Positions 23,196-35,851 of a stretch of DNA of 64,000 bases are shown here, piece by piece (position 1 is the first letter of the stretch; the number at the start of each line of letters is the position of its first letter). A program made the translations under genes and the position numbers. The notes under the pieces are model-generated. The model saw only the letters and a program-made list of their open reading frames with translations, searched no databases and was not told the origin of the DNA. Source of the stretch: Plecoglossus altivelis (taxonomy: Eukaryota; Chordata; Actinopteri; Osmeriformes; Plecoglossidae); NCBI GenBank assembly GCA_036571765.1, contig BROE01000018.1:10580743-10644742 (forward strand). Reading direction: 5' to 3'.

Positions 23196-23580
23196 TGTGA
23201 TATGATTATGTGCTCAAAACAACCCCAAGGTTATGAAACGCCTGTTTGTAATTCTCAAGCAAATCCCTCGTTCTTTTGAGGAAGATGAAAAACAGATGTT
23301 CCCCGTACACACAGGGCATGTTGAGGGAACATAGACTGTTATGAAATACATAGAGTACCCTGAGAATTCTCAAATTCATGGGGTACAGGGAAGCTTATTT
23401 ATGGATAGGACACATTGAGAACACGATCAGTTTTGTTTGGAAGAACAGATGCATGAAGAAATATTCTAGGAGAGTTATGAGAGTTCTAGGAGAGGTTTTA
23501 GCTAGGGGAGGGGGGATTAAACTCATTAAGGCCTATAAATACTGCGATCAAATTGAAGATGCTAGCTCTTATATTTTCCG
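23196..23580 (-). repeat. Unclassified interspersed repeat, copy B (inverted)
   Basis: Reverse-complement partner of 6509-6966. The two lie about 17 kb apart in opposite directions, on either side of nptx2. The open frame that begins at 23378 overlaps this repeat and is not a gene. Confidence 0.75.
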
Positions 23581-25031
23581 TATCCTGATTAAAGCTTTAA
23601 CAAACAAACAATACGTTGATTACAAATTGATTCATAACTCCGGGTCTTGTCTACAAATGTCTGATCCATGATTGATGAACCTGCTGAATTTGCCTCCACA
23701 TCATATTCTGCTCTCTAATCTGAAGCTGAAATACAGCCTTCTTATTCTGACAACCTCCAAAAAACTGTCAAAGAGAATTTCTCTACAGCCTAGCCTGAGA
23801 GATACGGAACTACAAATAACTGACCAGCATGAAAGAAACAAATGGGGGAAAAAAGCCCCAATCTGTCTCAAGAAATCATGGTTGTATTTTCTGCCGGCCT
23901 GCCAACTCTGGGGCTTTTGATTAGAATCAGTCCGGGAACCATCCAGCCAAGAGAACCAGCTGTCTGAGGCCTTGGCAGCACCGCTGGGGTCGGGAAGGGG
24001 GCCTGAGGCCTGGGATGCCTGGTGATACACAAGCGGGAAATGCGCCGGTCCGTTCTGGTTGTGGAGCATTTGGATCCAGTCTAGCAGTCTCCTGCAGCCA
24101 AGCGAAAGAACACAACACCTGGAAAGCTTGGTTAAACCAGCTAGACGATCAAGCTGGAGAGGGTGTAGAGAGCTGCTGTCCATGGTGCTGAATTGCCAAA
24201 CTGGTGTCTCTCTCTGCCATCACTATGGCAACAACAACATGTAGAGGTAAAACTATGGCCTCAAACACTGGAACTGTACCATAGTGGATGATAGAATCAG
24301 CTAAATAGCATTTGAGAGCATGGTAGAAGCAATTGGTTTTGCACTAATTAACCCAAAAACAACTCATTAGAATAATTAAGAGCGTTACGCAAAAACAAAA
24401 ATACACATAAACATAAAAAAAACATTAACATTTCCAATTCAAATTTGACATAATTCACTGTCAAGTCCGGAGACCCGTTCGACATAGTTACGTAACAGTT
24501 CATATTCCTTCCAGTTCTCTAATGATCCAAGTGCCACATCATGTTTCACTCTATCTCACCCGGTCTCCAGCCGGGCCTGTCATCGACACCTTCCTTGAGC
24601 CCAGGCTGGGCCGACACCGCGGGGGTTCTGCATACAGGAGACAGAATGGAGGTACAGCAGGCTGGAGGGCAAGTAGCCCCTCACGCACCAGATCACACCG
24701 TGGACACCATCAGGCCCCACACCCACCACTAAACCAATTCACGTTGCCGGTGTGACACACCGAGACGTGACCAATAAGCACTCACATGGGCAGACACACA
24801 CACACACACACACAGACTGTAGCAAGAACCAGGCCCATTACTATGCTCACTGTGGGACTGTGGGTAAGGAACCCAGAAGGAAAGAGAACTAATTGTTCAG
24901 GCCCTGGAGGTGTGTGTGTGTGTGTATGGGAAGGTAAGCAGGTACTTTGGGCATTTAGTAAATATTGATGTGTATGCTAACAACTTAGGGACAGTTTCAA
25001 CTTTTGCATGCGTGTTCGTGTTTGCACCCAT

Positions 25032-25110
25032 TTGTGTGTGTGTGTGTGTGTGTATGTGTGTGTGTGCTTATGTGTGTGTGAACTGAGCATGTGTGTGTGT
25101 GTGTGTGTGA
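25032..25110. repeat. (TG)n compound microsatellite
   Basis: Three TG runs broken by TATG and ACTGAGCA. Confidence 0.95.
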
Positions 25111-26559
25111 CAGATTGGCCGCCTCCACTATTTCTTCTTCCCCGGATGACTGTAGTGTCGCTCCAGCCTGTTGCAGAGAGCTTAGTGAGATGCATGTAAA
25201 CAACACCTGGGAAGGCTTTACAATCTCCAGAGGAAGGCAAGGCTTATGTAAGGATGCGTTTGGCCAAACCAACATTGGATTTGCAGATTCACATTCACAT
25301 TGATCATATTTCATGTTTTGAAATATCTGCCGCTACACAAGATTGTGGATTAAACTGCGTGTAGGCTGAGTTCATGCGTGTGTGAGTTAAGTGCGTCTCT
25401 GTGTACGTTTGATTGCGAATGTATGCGTCGACGTACTTTTATCATGTGTTGAATACAATCGGATCAAGTGACAGGAACAACTTGAAACTAGAAGGTGTCA
25501 ACCTGCATGGTTATACCTGCTACCTGACCTCCCAGAGAGAGTCCTGCAAGTTCTCTTCTTCTTCTACACTGACTCCCACTTGCTCTCTGGCACCTCCTGG
25601 GCCACTACTGCCCTCATTGACTCCAACAGGGTTTCGCAGCAGTGGATTTAAGGCAGTTGGACAGCCACAGGCAGGCTGTCCCACAATGCCATACTGTGGT
25701 GCGGAAAACTCCTGGTGCTCCATGTAGAGGTGCGAGCAGCTGACCTGCAGAGAGCGAGGCTGCCCGCAAGACCTGGTTTTCTGTTTTAAAGTTCTTCTTT
25801 TGCTCATTGAAATGCACAAGTGCAGTTCACTGGTCTCAAGAATTATATACTATACATCTCAACCGTGTGAATCACTGTGGTTAGATATTTCATAAATAGC
25901 CAGATTAAATATATAAAATAATTGGATACTTAATAGCAGGCTATTATATTTAAACCCTTAAGCAAAAACAGAAACACACTGGCTCATTTGTATCTCATCC
26001 ACACAACAGATCTCTTTGCCTTGCATGGCAGCTCCACCAAAGTCAGTATGTGAGTGTGTGTGTGTGTTTGAATGGATACATGTAATGGGCGCAAATATGT
26101 AAAGCGTTTTGGATGGCGGCAACGTTAAACAAGTCCTGTATAAATACAGCTCATTAACTTAACAACAGGACAGCTGAATATCCTTTCAATTAAATTACTC
26201 GCATTTATTTTTGCTCATCAAGGAATTAAAACAAACAAGGGCAAAGGAATGGGGGAACGTAAAGAGGCTTCTATGAGTATTGAGCCATCACAGTTTTTTT
26301 GTCATGATGTCAATTCTTCCATAGTAATAGACACGCAGCACACCTGCAGTCACAGATTCATGGATTCAGTCATACATTATTAAGAATACTTCTACTAACC
26401 CATTCCCTGCCAGTGAGATCTTCAATGAAGCTTCAGCGAGATCTGTCAAATGTCTGTAAAATGACCTCATAGTTTGGCATCCATATTTAGTCGATTTTAG
26501 CAACCAGAAGCGACAGGAGGGTTTATGGAAGAGTTAAAGAAGGGTTGAATATCAGAAGT

Positions 26560-26672
26560 AGGGCTGGGTATAGTTAAGTGGTTGTGGATCTAACTGCAGC
26601 TGTAAAGGTTGCAGGTTTGAAAACATTGTTTCAGTAGGTATAAGTGTCTGCCAAATGAATACATTATAAGTG
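26560..26672 (+). mobile_element. Decayed tRNA-derived SINE
   Basis: A box TAGTTAAGTGG is intact. The B box has decayed to GGTTTGAAAAC. About 55 bp further on is a tail, GTATAAGTGTCTGCCAAATG, resembling the common fish SINE tail. The element is short and diverged, so it is probably old. Confidence 0.55.
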
Positions 26673-27985
26673 TGGGCGCAGAAGCAGGCTGTTTGACAAA
26701 GATAGCTGGATGCATAAACTGTTTGGATCAGGAGACCCGGTTGGAAAGTTTTCTCTCCTATACTTTTAAAAGATCTGTTCTCTAGCCCCCAAACCCTAAC
26801 CTGGCCTTTTGATTTATTCCAAACTAAACCGAAGCAATTGTTAGCATTTTAGAGACCCAAATGCAGCAGTGCCTAAGCAGTGGCACCTGAGTGTATCGTA
26901 TCCACCAATATGAGGAGCCCTGAAAGCTCCCAGGGAACCGTTTGAAGCGTAGAGATGAGAGTGCTCCTGTACAACTGGTCACCCATCTGTAGTTAGACTC
27001 TGCTCACACCAGGAATGACAATGCTGCTCCTGCTATAGATGTGACTGGCATTCTACTGGAGGAGCTTTACTTCATCGACTCTGGAAGGGAGGGAGACAAA
27101 GAGAGAAAGAGAGATAGGGCGGACGAATGGGAGGGACAAGGTTCACAGTGTGACACTGTCTTTTTCTCTGTGTGTGTGTCTGTGTGTTTTTTTTCTGAAT
27201 GTGGAGAGGGTTTCTAAACAGCCAGTGGCTCAGCCTCAGTGATATGGTATTCTTTTTTGTCCTCTCCCCCCCCCCCCTCTCTCTCTCTCTCATTCTCTTT
27301 CACTGTATCCACATCAGATATTCTTTTATAACTCTCTCAAAGGGAAATGGAGAAAGGCCGTGTGGCGATCGGTGACCCCACTATGAAGGTACACCCTCTC
27401 TTCTCCACCCTTCGTGGTGTTTGTGCGCACGCTCGCGGAAGCTCACGCACAGGCACGCAGACACGCATGCTTAAGAATCAGCATATAAATAAAGGAACAG
27501 ACAAATGCAGCAGCACATGCTGTATGTGTCCTGTCCTACAGACACACACAGACACACACAGACTCACACAGACTCACACAGAAACACAACCCTGACCCAG
27601 CTGTGACAATACAGGCTTTTTTTCCTTTCATGTCTGTTTTTGCTGCACCTGTTCCAACACGTTAAAAATAGACAGATAAATGGAAACTTGATGGAAGGGA
27701 GTGACGTCTCTACTCCAGGCTCTTCGTGTCACTGGGAAGACTGCATGACGCAAGTGCAATGGGTGAAGCAATTTTCAGGGAGGCTGATCGGCATTGCCGC
27801 TTGAAAATTCTCTCTAGTTTGTTCACATCTCTATGAACAATGTGTTCATAATTCAACGTGTTCGCATCTGGATTTTCATGAGTTGTAGGGTATGACATTT
27901 ACAAATGGACTGAACTTATATTTAGCCATAAGGTTGCCATTATCATCATTCAAGTTAATGTTACTAAATAAACTACATAGTTTAT

Positions 27986-28011
27986 CTAAATAAACTAAAT
28001 AGTTTATTTAG
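27986..28011. repeat. Perfect AT-rich hairpin
   Basis: Arms CTAAATAAACTA and TAGTTTATTTAG (12 bp) around a 2-base loop, inside a stretch with further TAGTTTA and ACTAAATA copies. Confidence 0.8.
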
Positions 28012-28471
28012 TACTAAATAGTTTTCTCACACTCCAAAAGTTCCATGAACGTCTTCATGAAGGTGTTGAGAGTTCTTTTGAAGACTCCTTATACGGAAAA
28101 TGATTATTTTACCTCATAGTAGTGTTGTTTTTGACCCGTGCAGCTTGGTTCGGTGTGGTGGTGTGATGCTGTTCGATGTTGTGTGTTTTCAACTCTCTGG
28201 AGACCCAAGCAGTATGCTATTTCTGCTGGTTTTCTGTGGGTGGACTGCAAGTGTTTGTGTGCATGTGTCGTCTCCTCTGTGAGTTTCCCTCCAGAGTTTT
28301 CTGGCGTTCAGAGTCTGACAGAATCTGCTTCACGCCGAACTGTTGGGTGCCATTGTCCTCGGCTTTTCAAAGTCCTTCTGTGTCTGCCCATGCTGGGTGA
28401 GATTCAAAAGACTTGTGTATGACAACCTATTGATGTGAGCATGATCTAAGGATCTCTGTGTACAAGTGTAC

Positions 28472-28509
28472 TTGTGTGTGTGTGTGTTTGTGCGCGTATG
28501 TAAATGTTT

Positions 28510-28541
<32 letters not shown>

Positions 28542-28550
28542 ATGAGTGTG
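28472..28550. repeat. (TG)n compound microsatellite
   Basis: TG runs with short interruptions; the longest uninterrupted run is at about 28516-28541. Confidence 0.95.
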
Positions 28551-29728
28551 GCGTTTGTACTTTTGGTTGTTCTATGTTGGTTGTTATTAGTGTCCCTGAG
28601 CACAGCGTTTGAGGGTTCTTACTGGAACACAGTCAATGCTAACCTTGGTGCCAATTCAAACTGCCTGAGTCCTCATCACCAGTTTTTAATTTTCTTTTTT
28701 TCCACCTCATCCTTCATATTTTGCCACAAGGGCTTTTTCAGAGCTTTTGAGTCTCTCCAAAAAAAAGGTACCAAACTGCTCTTTCAACATTCTCAGACAG
28801 GACCACAAAACCCCCAGTCAGACCAACCTCCAGGTTAAAGTGAGCCATCTTCCATCAGCAGCTTGGGTATGTTTCGCCTGAAGAAGAGAGCGCTTCCCCT
28901 CTGCGATCAGAGGACGCTGCGGTGAAGTGACGAACATGGAACAGGGGTGTGACAGAGTGAAAGCAAACACGTCTGGGTAAAGTCTCTGGACATATTGTTG
29001 TGTACTGAATGTTGACGTTGGGTACTGCGTTTGAGCCTCTTGTTATGATGGGTGAGGCTGTGTAGCTCAAGAGTGCCATATCCATATTCTTTACGTAAGC
29101 CTAGCTTTTTTCCTTTAACCAGGTTTTCTCACTAAAAACATTCTGAAAAGACAACAGTAGTCTCTAGGTAAGTACTTACATCAACTGAATGAATGGGATA
29201 GATCTTGGGAATGTACAGTATTAGGTGTTTATCAACAACAAATGTATTGTAATACCAGTGTTTGAAGAGGTGACCTCATCATTGACAAGTGTGGAGATAT
29301 AAAACAAACTCTTTAGAATGAGCGTTCAGGCAGCCTGCCTGGATCCAAGCTTTGTTGCATTATTAATCACCTTAGAGACTCCTGGAGGGAGAGAGAGAGA
29401 GAGAGTAAGGGAGAAAGAGACCAGGAAGGAGGGAGGGAGGGAGACTTCAACCAATTTGAATGAGCTGCGAAAAGATTCTTGTACTTTTTTTTTCTCTCTC
29501 TCCTCTTCCTCGCTGTGCTGCTTCTGATGCAGCAAAACATGCTCTGCTCTCGCCCTCTCACTCCCTGTGCCACCCATACCTGAAGCCAGGAGCTGTTCAA
29601 GCATCCAGTGAATAATTAAAAAGAGAAACTCCTGCATTCTGCTGAACACACTTTCCAATGTGAATCATAGCCCAACTTTTCTCATCTGGGGCCCCAGCGC
29701 TGTATTGCTTTTTCTTTTTCTTCTCTTG

Positions 29729-29733
29729 CTCTC

Positions 29734-29778
<45 letters not shown>

Positions 29779-29818
29779 CTCTCACTCTCTCTCTCTCGCT
29801 CTCTCTCGCTCTCTCCCC
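29729..29818. repeat. (CT)n microsatellite
   Basis: About 90 bp of CT with a few CG and CC interruptions. Confidence 0.95.
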
Positions 29819-30429
29819 CTTCTCACTTCTTGTTATGCTCATGTCATCCATTAGTAAAGAGATGAGGTACAAGCAATATTATTTCAAGCATACTCTATTA
29901 ATTATGATGAAGTTAGGCTCTTTCTGTTACTGTCATTTGGGAGCCTTAATATTTTATGCCATGTGTTTGGTTGTTGATCTTTACAATAATAAGGATAGTA
30001 TTAAGTCATCAAATACTGCGTGCGTAAATATTGCACGCGAGGGCAGAGGTTTCAAAATGGAAACTGGTTCTGTGTGCTTTCCCACTTGGCATGCGGTGTT
30101 CCGGCTCCGACCAAAACGGGTGTGAAAAATCCTCTCCTTTTATAACACATTGTTAAGATTATGAGAAAGTGTCTTTCTTTGATGGAGTGATTCGCCCTCT
30201 CAAAGTTCTCATGATTCCTCCTCCCCATGCTCTTTGTTCTGTTGCCTGCCTCAGCCTTGCACGCGCCGCAGGGGGACAGTTCTCTAAAACTAAAATCAAA
30301 GCCGCTGGCTTCTAATGCTAACTGCCAATAACTTTTTATTTCCCCAGAGCACCATCCTGGAGCAACCCGGCTTCAACACCTAATCAAAACTGGCTTACAT
30401 TCTGTTGTCACAAAAATTACATATTGAAT

Positions 30430-30790
30430 TTTGGTGAAGTGAAGTGACGTATTGTCAAGTATGGTTACCCATACTTGAAATTTACCTCTGCATTTAACCC
30501 ATCCAAGTGCACACACAGTAGTGAGTAGTGGGCAACCGCTACAACACAGTGAACATACACCCAGAGCAGTGGGCAGCTATTGCTCCAGCGCCCAGGAAGC
30601 AATTGGGGGTTCGATGCCTTGCTGAAGGGCACCTCAGTCATGGTATCGAAGGCAGAGAGAGTGCTGTTTATTCACAATCCCCACCTTCAATTCCTGCTGG
30701 TGCGAGAATCGAACCAGCAACTTGAAGGTTACAAGCCTGACTCCCTAACCATTAGGCCATGACTTCCCCCATTAGGCCATGACTTCCCCC
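30430..30790 (-). mobile_element. tRNA-derived SINE with duplicated head
   Basis: On the minus strand the element opens with a tRNA-like head: A box TGGCCTAATGG (full match to TRGYNNARNGG) and B box GGTTCGATTCT (10/11). A long body follows, containing the GCACTTGGATGGGTTAAATG-type segment common in fish genomes. The first 20 bp of the head (ATTAGGCCATGACTTCCCCC on plus) are repeated in tandem at 30751-30770 and 30771-30790. The left end is approximate. Any open frame here is repeat-derived. Confidence 0.75.
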
Positions 30791-31210
30791 CTTACTCAGA
30801 ACATAGTCACAGCAGCTCTCCTACGGATGTCAGCACAGACCGTCTGTGCAACTTAACTGTGATCTGCAGAGGTGGAATACCTTCAACACCGATAAAAGAC
30901 AAAAGCATCTCTGACATCCAACTTTCAATCGACCTCGACAGGTTAAAGGTCAGGGCCACTGGAATGATACCGCAATGACTGAGTGCATTGATGCAGTGTA
31001 CGATCGTAAAAATGAGTGCTAAATAAGTTCTGTGTCATCCAATGCAATATATCCCCATGTCAAAAGTACTACATGAGGGGGAACCAGGTTTTAATCCTCC
31101 GACGGGTAGGATTCCATGGTGTTGTTCCCCTTTTCCAGCACACCGGAGTGACAGCCAGCTCCTGGAGTCTGGCAGATCAGTAGGGATACCATCATCCTAC
31201 ACCTCCACAG

Positions 31211-31260
31211 ATCCGTCTCTCCATCCATCCATCCATCCATCTCTCTCCCCCTCTCTTCCT
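31211..31260. repeat. (CATC)n and CT-rich microsatellite
   Basis: Six CATC-type units followed by TCTCTCCCCCTCTC sequence. Confidence 0.9.
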
Positions 31261-32527
31261 CTCTGTCAGAACCCACGGTTTCCCTCAACCGAAAGGTTGG
31301 ACGTGTGAGACTGTGCGTCGGCAATGCCATAAAAAATAGATGTGTTTTTGTGTTGCGCTCCAGGGGACGGCAATCAAAGGCTCTTCTGGAGGCAGCAAAA
31401 CAGCTTCCTCTTCGCAGAACAAAGAGCATTGGTTTAAGGAACCCTGGATGAAAAGCACGGCTGATGCAACCTCCGGGACGCCGTGTGATAAAGACGGAGG
31501 GATCGGAAGGGACTGGGTTATGTACTGCACACGACATGCATAGATCAAGTCATGAGAACATTGTCCTGCACACTCGGGTTCATGTGCATCATGTATTCTA
31601 TTACTGAGACTTGCTCAATCCCTTTTTGGTGGTGTATTTACGGTATGTGAACTGGAATGCTTGAGAGTTTGATCATCTGTATCCAGATGTACACTACAAA
31701 GTCATTGCTTGCACGCTGACTTGCAACTAGGCGGAGCTTAGATGGAAAAGACAGGAGTGGTATCAGCACCGCTGTCATACGACACGCAGCCAATCATCTT
31801 CACCAGCGTCAAAAAGGCTGTTGGTTTACAAACCAGCCAGGAACACCCCTGCTTTGACGCAGATGCTAAGCAAGTGTGATTCGGATGCTCGTCATTTCCA
31901 TTGTTCCCTCCATTACCCCAGTCTCCACACTTCTGTCTCACTCCTCAGATCTGTCTTTTACTAACTGGTTAGAAGGGGACTCGTGAATGTTTGAGAGATG
32001 TCAAGACTGAGTCTCGGTTGGTTTCTCAAGCAGAGAGCTGTCGCAATTTCATCACTGAACAGACACAAGAGGATGCATCTGCGCCCTCCATGAATTCACG
32101 ATAAGCGAATCTTCTGATTGAACGTTCGGAAAAGAATTTGTCTACTACTGTTGGTTCACCTGATCCAGTGTGAGGGGAGATGTGGGAGAATGTTTTATAA
32201 GACACCAGATGTGTAATTTAGTTTAGCCTTGATGTCCAAATTTCAGTCCACACCTCATCCTAAACCTGTACTGCAGGGCGTGATGTCTTTTCAAGTCGTA
32301 GTCAGTAGAACGATCACAGCCCAGTTCCCTTAGTGATGGGTTCATCCAACCTCTCATCAAAATGAAAAGGAGTTTGTCTTCAAGGCTTCACTGTATCTTT
32401 TTCATGTACTGGGGTTGGAGCTCGAATTACCAGGATGTTACTAATGATCACGCACCAATGCCTGGAGAGCCAGCCTTTTCATGGCTCCTCAAGGAGGTTA
32501 TTAGTCATTCCGCTTCTACATTAGAGG

Positions 32528-32608
32528 CCAATCAGACGACCGGAGATGGAGTTTTATCATTGGTCGCACGTCCTCATTGGTTTTTCGGCAGATTCGTTGC
32601 ATGCCAAT
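32528..32608. promoter_or_regulatory. Cluster of four CCAAT boxes
   Basis: CCAAT at 32528-32532 and 32604-32608 and its complement ATTGG at 32559-32563 and 32576-32580, all within 81 bp. NF-Y binds CCAAT boxes and such arrays mark promoters or enhancers. No gene is recognised next to it. Confidence 0.35.
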
Positions 32609-33896
32609 AAAATCCCTCCTCATGGTGATGTTTTACTGATGCCATCCAGGTGGGAATCATCCCCCCCCCCCCAAAACGGTTTTCTTCTTACTTCATGTGA
32701 TAGGACGGAGCGCTGTAACGACCAATCTGCTTGTCTTCCAGAAGTCTGTTGATGTTACAGATGTGCCGGGCTAATAGGTCATTAGGAAGACTGAGAGTGC
32801 TAACATAAAATGCCATAATTTGTTTCAATAAAAAAAACCCACTTTAATCTTCTGGAATGCTCTGCTCACACTGGTTACTCCTTGGGGAACCTCCTACCCT
32901 CTGAACTCGCACTGGTTTCCTCTCTTATCTGTTGTAAGAGATTGTAAGAGGGGAGATGCAGGCAGCAAGAAATCGCACCGTGTGATTAGGATTAGCAGGA
33001 CACACAGTAGAGCCCTGGGATGCAGAGCTATGAGCAGAATATGCTCCTCAAAGTGTCAGTGATGGCAAGCTACATATTTTCCTGTTGAAGCAATCTGATT
33101 GCTTTGCTCTTTCGTAAAAACAGGACAAACCAAATTTGTCATCAGCACTTGCCTACTCCAAGAGTGTTTGACATTTAGTACCATGTTGACCGACGTTCCT
33201 AAAAAAACGCCACACTTTCTCCAAACCCCCCCTCTCACCCCTCACAGAAAAACCACACCGTTGCTGTCAAAACATTGAGACTGAGTGGTTTCACACAAGA
33301 TGGAAAAAGAAGACCCCAAATCCAAACCTGACGCCTGAGGTATCGAATGTGTAGAACGCAGCGACAGGTCCGACAGGGACCGTCTACCCCCCACAGCACA
33401 GGATCCTGAAATGAGGTGAAACCTTACTTTGGGGGATGAAAGGGAAAATGAATATCCTATGGTGCTTTGCTTGGCGGGCGAGAGGGGAGTCTTGCCAGTG
33501 TGGTGGGCGGTGCGTTTGATAAACATTTCATGTTTCATCATGTTGACCTCTTGAGAAATGAGGGATGGGGAATGCAATCTTCTTCTTTTTCATGTCTCCC
33601 TCTGTATGAGTATCAATAGAGGCCAGACTTTTAAAAAGAGGACGTGTGTGTTCTTCTATTTCTTCCATTCACTGAGTGTCATGCAGAGTGCCATATTGGA
33701 ATCATGGTGTGGCAACTGCCAAGATAATTTCAACAGACATTGTTCTTGTTCCTGGTCTGTGGTCTTGGGTTTTTTTTGGCAGGGTTTTGGTTTGCCTCCC
33801 CTGTGACCAACACTTTGCATTTCCTAACCAGTGGTTTAATTCTTGTCTTTGTTAAACTTGAGTTCTGTTTTATACCGGTTCTTCCGTCGAATAGTT

Positions 33897-34038
33897 CCAT
33901 CCATCCATTGTTTACTGCTAATCCCTGGGAGGGATTGCAGTGCCGCTCGTTCCCATTTAGGGGACTGAAGCCTAACCCAGTAGCTTTTGGGCTATAGGCG
34001 GGGTACACCCTGGACAGGGGCCAGCAAGACGCAAGACT
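33897..34038 (-). mobile_element. 5'-truncated LINE 3' end flanked by a 12-bp target-site duplication
   Basis: On the minus strand this reads GTCCAGGGTGTACCCCGCCT, then a GGCTTCAGTCCCC-like stretch, and ends in a (GGAT)n-type tail. This is the pattern of a common fish LINE 3' terminus (RTE-like assignment is from memory). It is bounded by perfect 12-bp direct repeats CGTCGAATAGTT at 33885-33896 and 34039-34050, the mark of target-primed insertion. Confidence 0.75.
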
Positions 34039-34610
34039 CGTCGAATAGTTTTCAGTGCAAATGAACTTGTGCTTAGTTGGTTGCTGATGTTGCGTGTTTT
34101 ACTTTTTACTTAACTTCACGAATCTTCAAAAAGAAAGTCTTCAAAATAAGTTTTCCAAACAAAATCTTCAAAATAATGTTTTTTTTAGTCTATCTCTGTT
34201 CTATGTTTTTATGTGTTTTATTTATGTTTGGTTATGGTGAAAACCATATGTTAGACAAAGTATTTCCTACAGTGATTTGAACCTGTTTGGCACAAGCAGC
34301 AGTTTCCTCATGAATGGGTAGCTGGATCGCTGGTTCAGATCCCATGTGAGACATACAGTACTTCTGCTGTAAATTGCTGAAAACTGAAGAAGCCTGTTAG
34401 TACAGTATACAATATATTGCTCATAATAAAAACGATGGGTGGGTGGAGGTAAGCTCAAGGATAGGTCACCCCAAACTACCCACCGTTGGTTCAAATGTAC
34501 ACAGATACTCTTCAGTATCATACAAGCAAGCGTAATTGGAGTCAAATTGTAATCTATTGGAGTAAATGGTCCGTAGATTGGCTCCCAGGGCAAAATTAAG
34601 CAGCCAGTGC

Positions 34611-34710
34611 TGAGAAAGAGAAAGAGAGACAGACAGGCAGACAGACAGGCAGACAGACAGACGCAAGGAGGAATGAAGAGAAAGAAACAGAGAAGGAAGA
34701 GAGAGAGACA
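34611..34710. repeat. GACA/GGCA-rich purine microsatellite
   Basis: Alternating GACA and GGCA units inside a GA-rich stretch. Confidence 0.9.
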
Positions 34711-35837
34711 ATGGACGGAATGGAGGGGAAGAGAAAAAGGGAGGATTTAAGCACTAGAAGAAGTGTGGCTCTTCATCAATATTTGGCACGGCACAGTCAT
34801 TAATGCAGGGTGACTGTGTGCTGTAGATGATTTGGAGCTCTCTTTCTCACTCTTGTCTCTTTCTCTCCCATCTCTCTTTCTCTCTCTCTCTCTCTCTCTG
34901 CATGTCTCCCTCAAACAGTCTCCTCTGAGACACATAAAAGCTGTTGGGGATGAATCATTCATGCTAAAGGTGTTGTGGTTCGCTCTGTACAGGTTGACTA
35001 CGGCACCGCAGCCGTTCAAGAAGCAGCAGAGACCCAGACTCTCATCGCCACTGTTTGTTTGATCAAACTAATGCCATGCCACGCTCCTTCGTGGCCAGGC
35101 TGAAATATTGATTAGCCCACCACACATCCGCTTTCAGGTCACTTACTATCGGACTGCCAAAGACACAACAAAAATGGGCCACAGCGAATCCAAATGCCCC
35201 TTTTGGTTCTTCTGTCTGGAATCCATGTGGGTTGAATTTAAAAATGGCTCATTCAGACTCATTTTGAAATGATCAACTGTTTCATCTCTCATAGTCCACA
35301 GTGGAATGTTTCAGTAATCAACATTACCCCCCCCTAACTTCGGCTTTTCATTGTCTTTGTCGTCTTTGCAGTAGAGATTTGTTTGGGGTCTTCCGGATCT
35401 TACTTTGACACGAGTTCAAAACATTCGCTTTCTGTTCTCTGTTCCCCTGCAGAGAGAGAGAAGACCTAACTGAAGACATAAGCCTAAACTGAGATGAGAG
35501 AAATCATGAGAGAAGGAACCAGTTTGCAGCATTGAACTACGAGCATTCGCCTTCTCTACTGTATCTGACAAGCAACATTTTCAAGCTTGGAAAAAGCTTG
35601 GGCTGTGCGTGCAATGATAGAAAAAAGAGAAGAGATTTGATGGAGCGATTTGTTTAAAGCCTGGCACTTCTGTACTGATGAACCGCAAAAAAGCAGAGAA
35701 GCATCATCGCGCTACAGCACATCGATGTGGCGTAAAGTTTTCGTGTGTTCTTTTGCATAGTGGGTTAGCAAAAAGTTCCCTTGTGGTCTGAAGAAAGGGC
35801 GATGCTGAAACATTCATTGAACTCTCGCTCAACAGGC

Positions 35838-35851
35838 GTTTCCATGGCAAC
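35838..35851. promoter_or_regulatory. RFX-type X-box
   Basis: GTTTCCATGGCAAC differs by one base from the palindromic RFX consensus GTTGCCATGGCAAC. Confidence 0.35.

Larger units (their letters stand above)
23581..30429. other. Intergenic, no gene recognised
   Basis: Holds the decayed SINE, several TG/CT repeats and the AT hairpin. The 160-codon minus frame at 23701-24183 has no recognised family and overlaps a segment (about 24130-24155, GGTTAAACCAGCTAGACGAT) reminiscent of short fish foldback repeats. Confidence 0.5.

Noticed and set aside
23378..23671. 97-codon plus frame that looks protein-like
   Set aside because: Most of it lies inside the unclassified repeat whose other copy (6509-6966) has no matching frame.
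27710..27898. 62-codon minus frame with mixed composition
   Set aside because: No family recognised, no splice context; length expected by chance.
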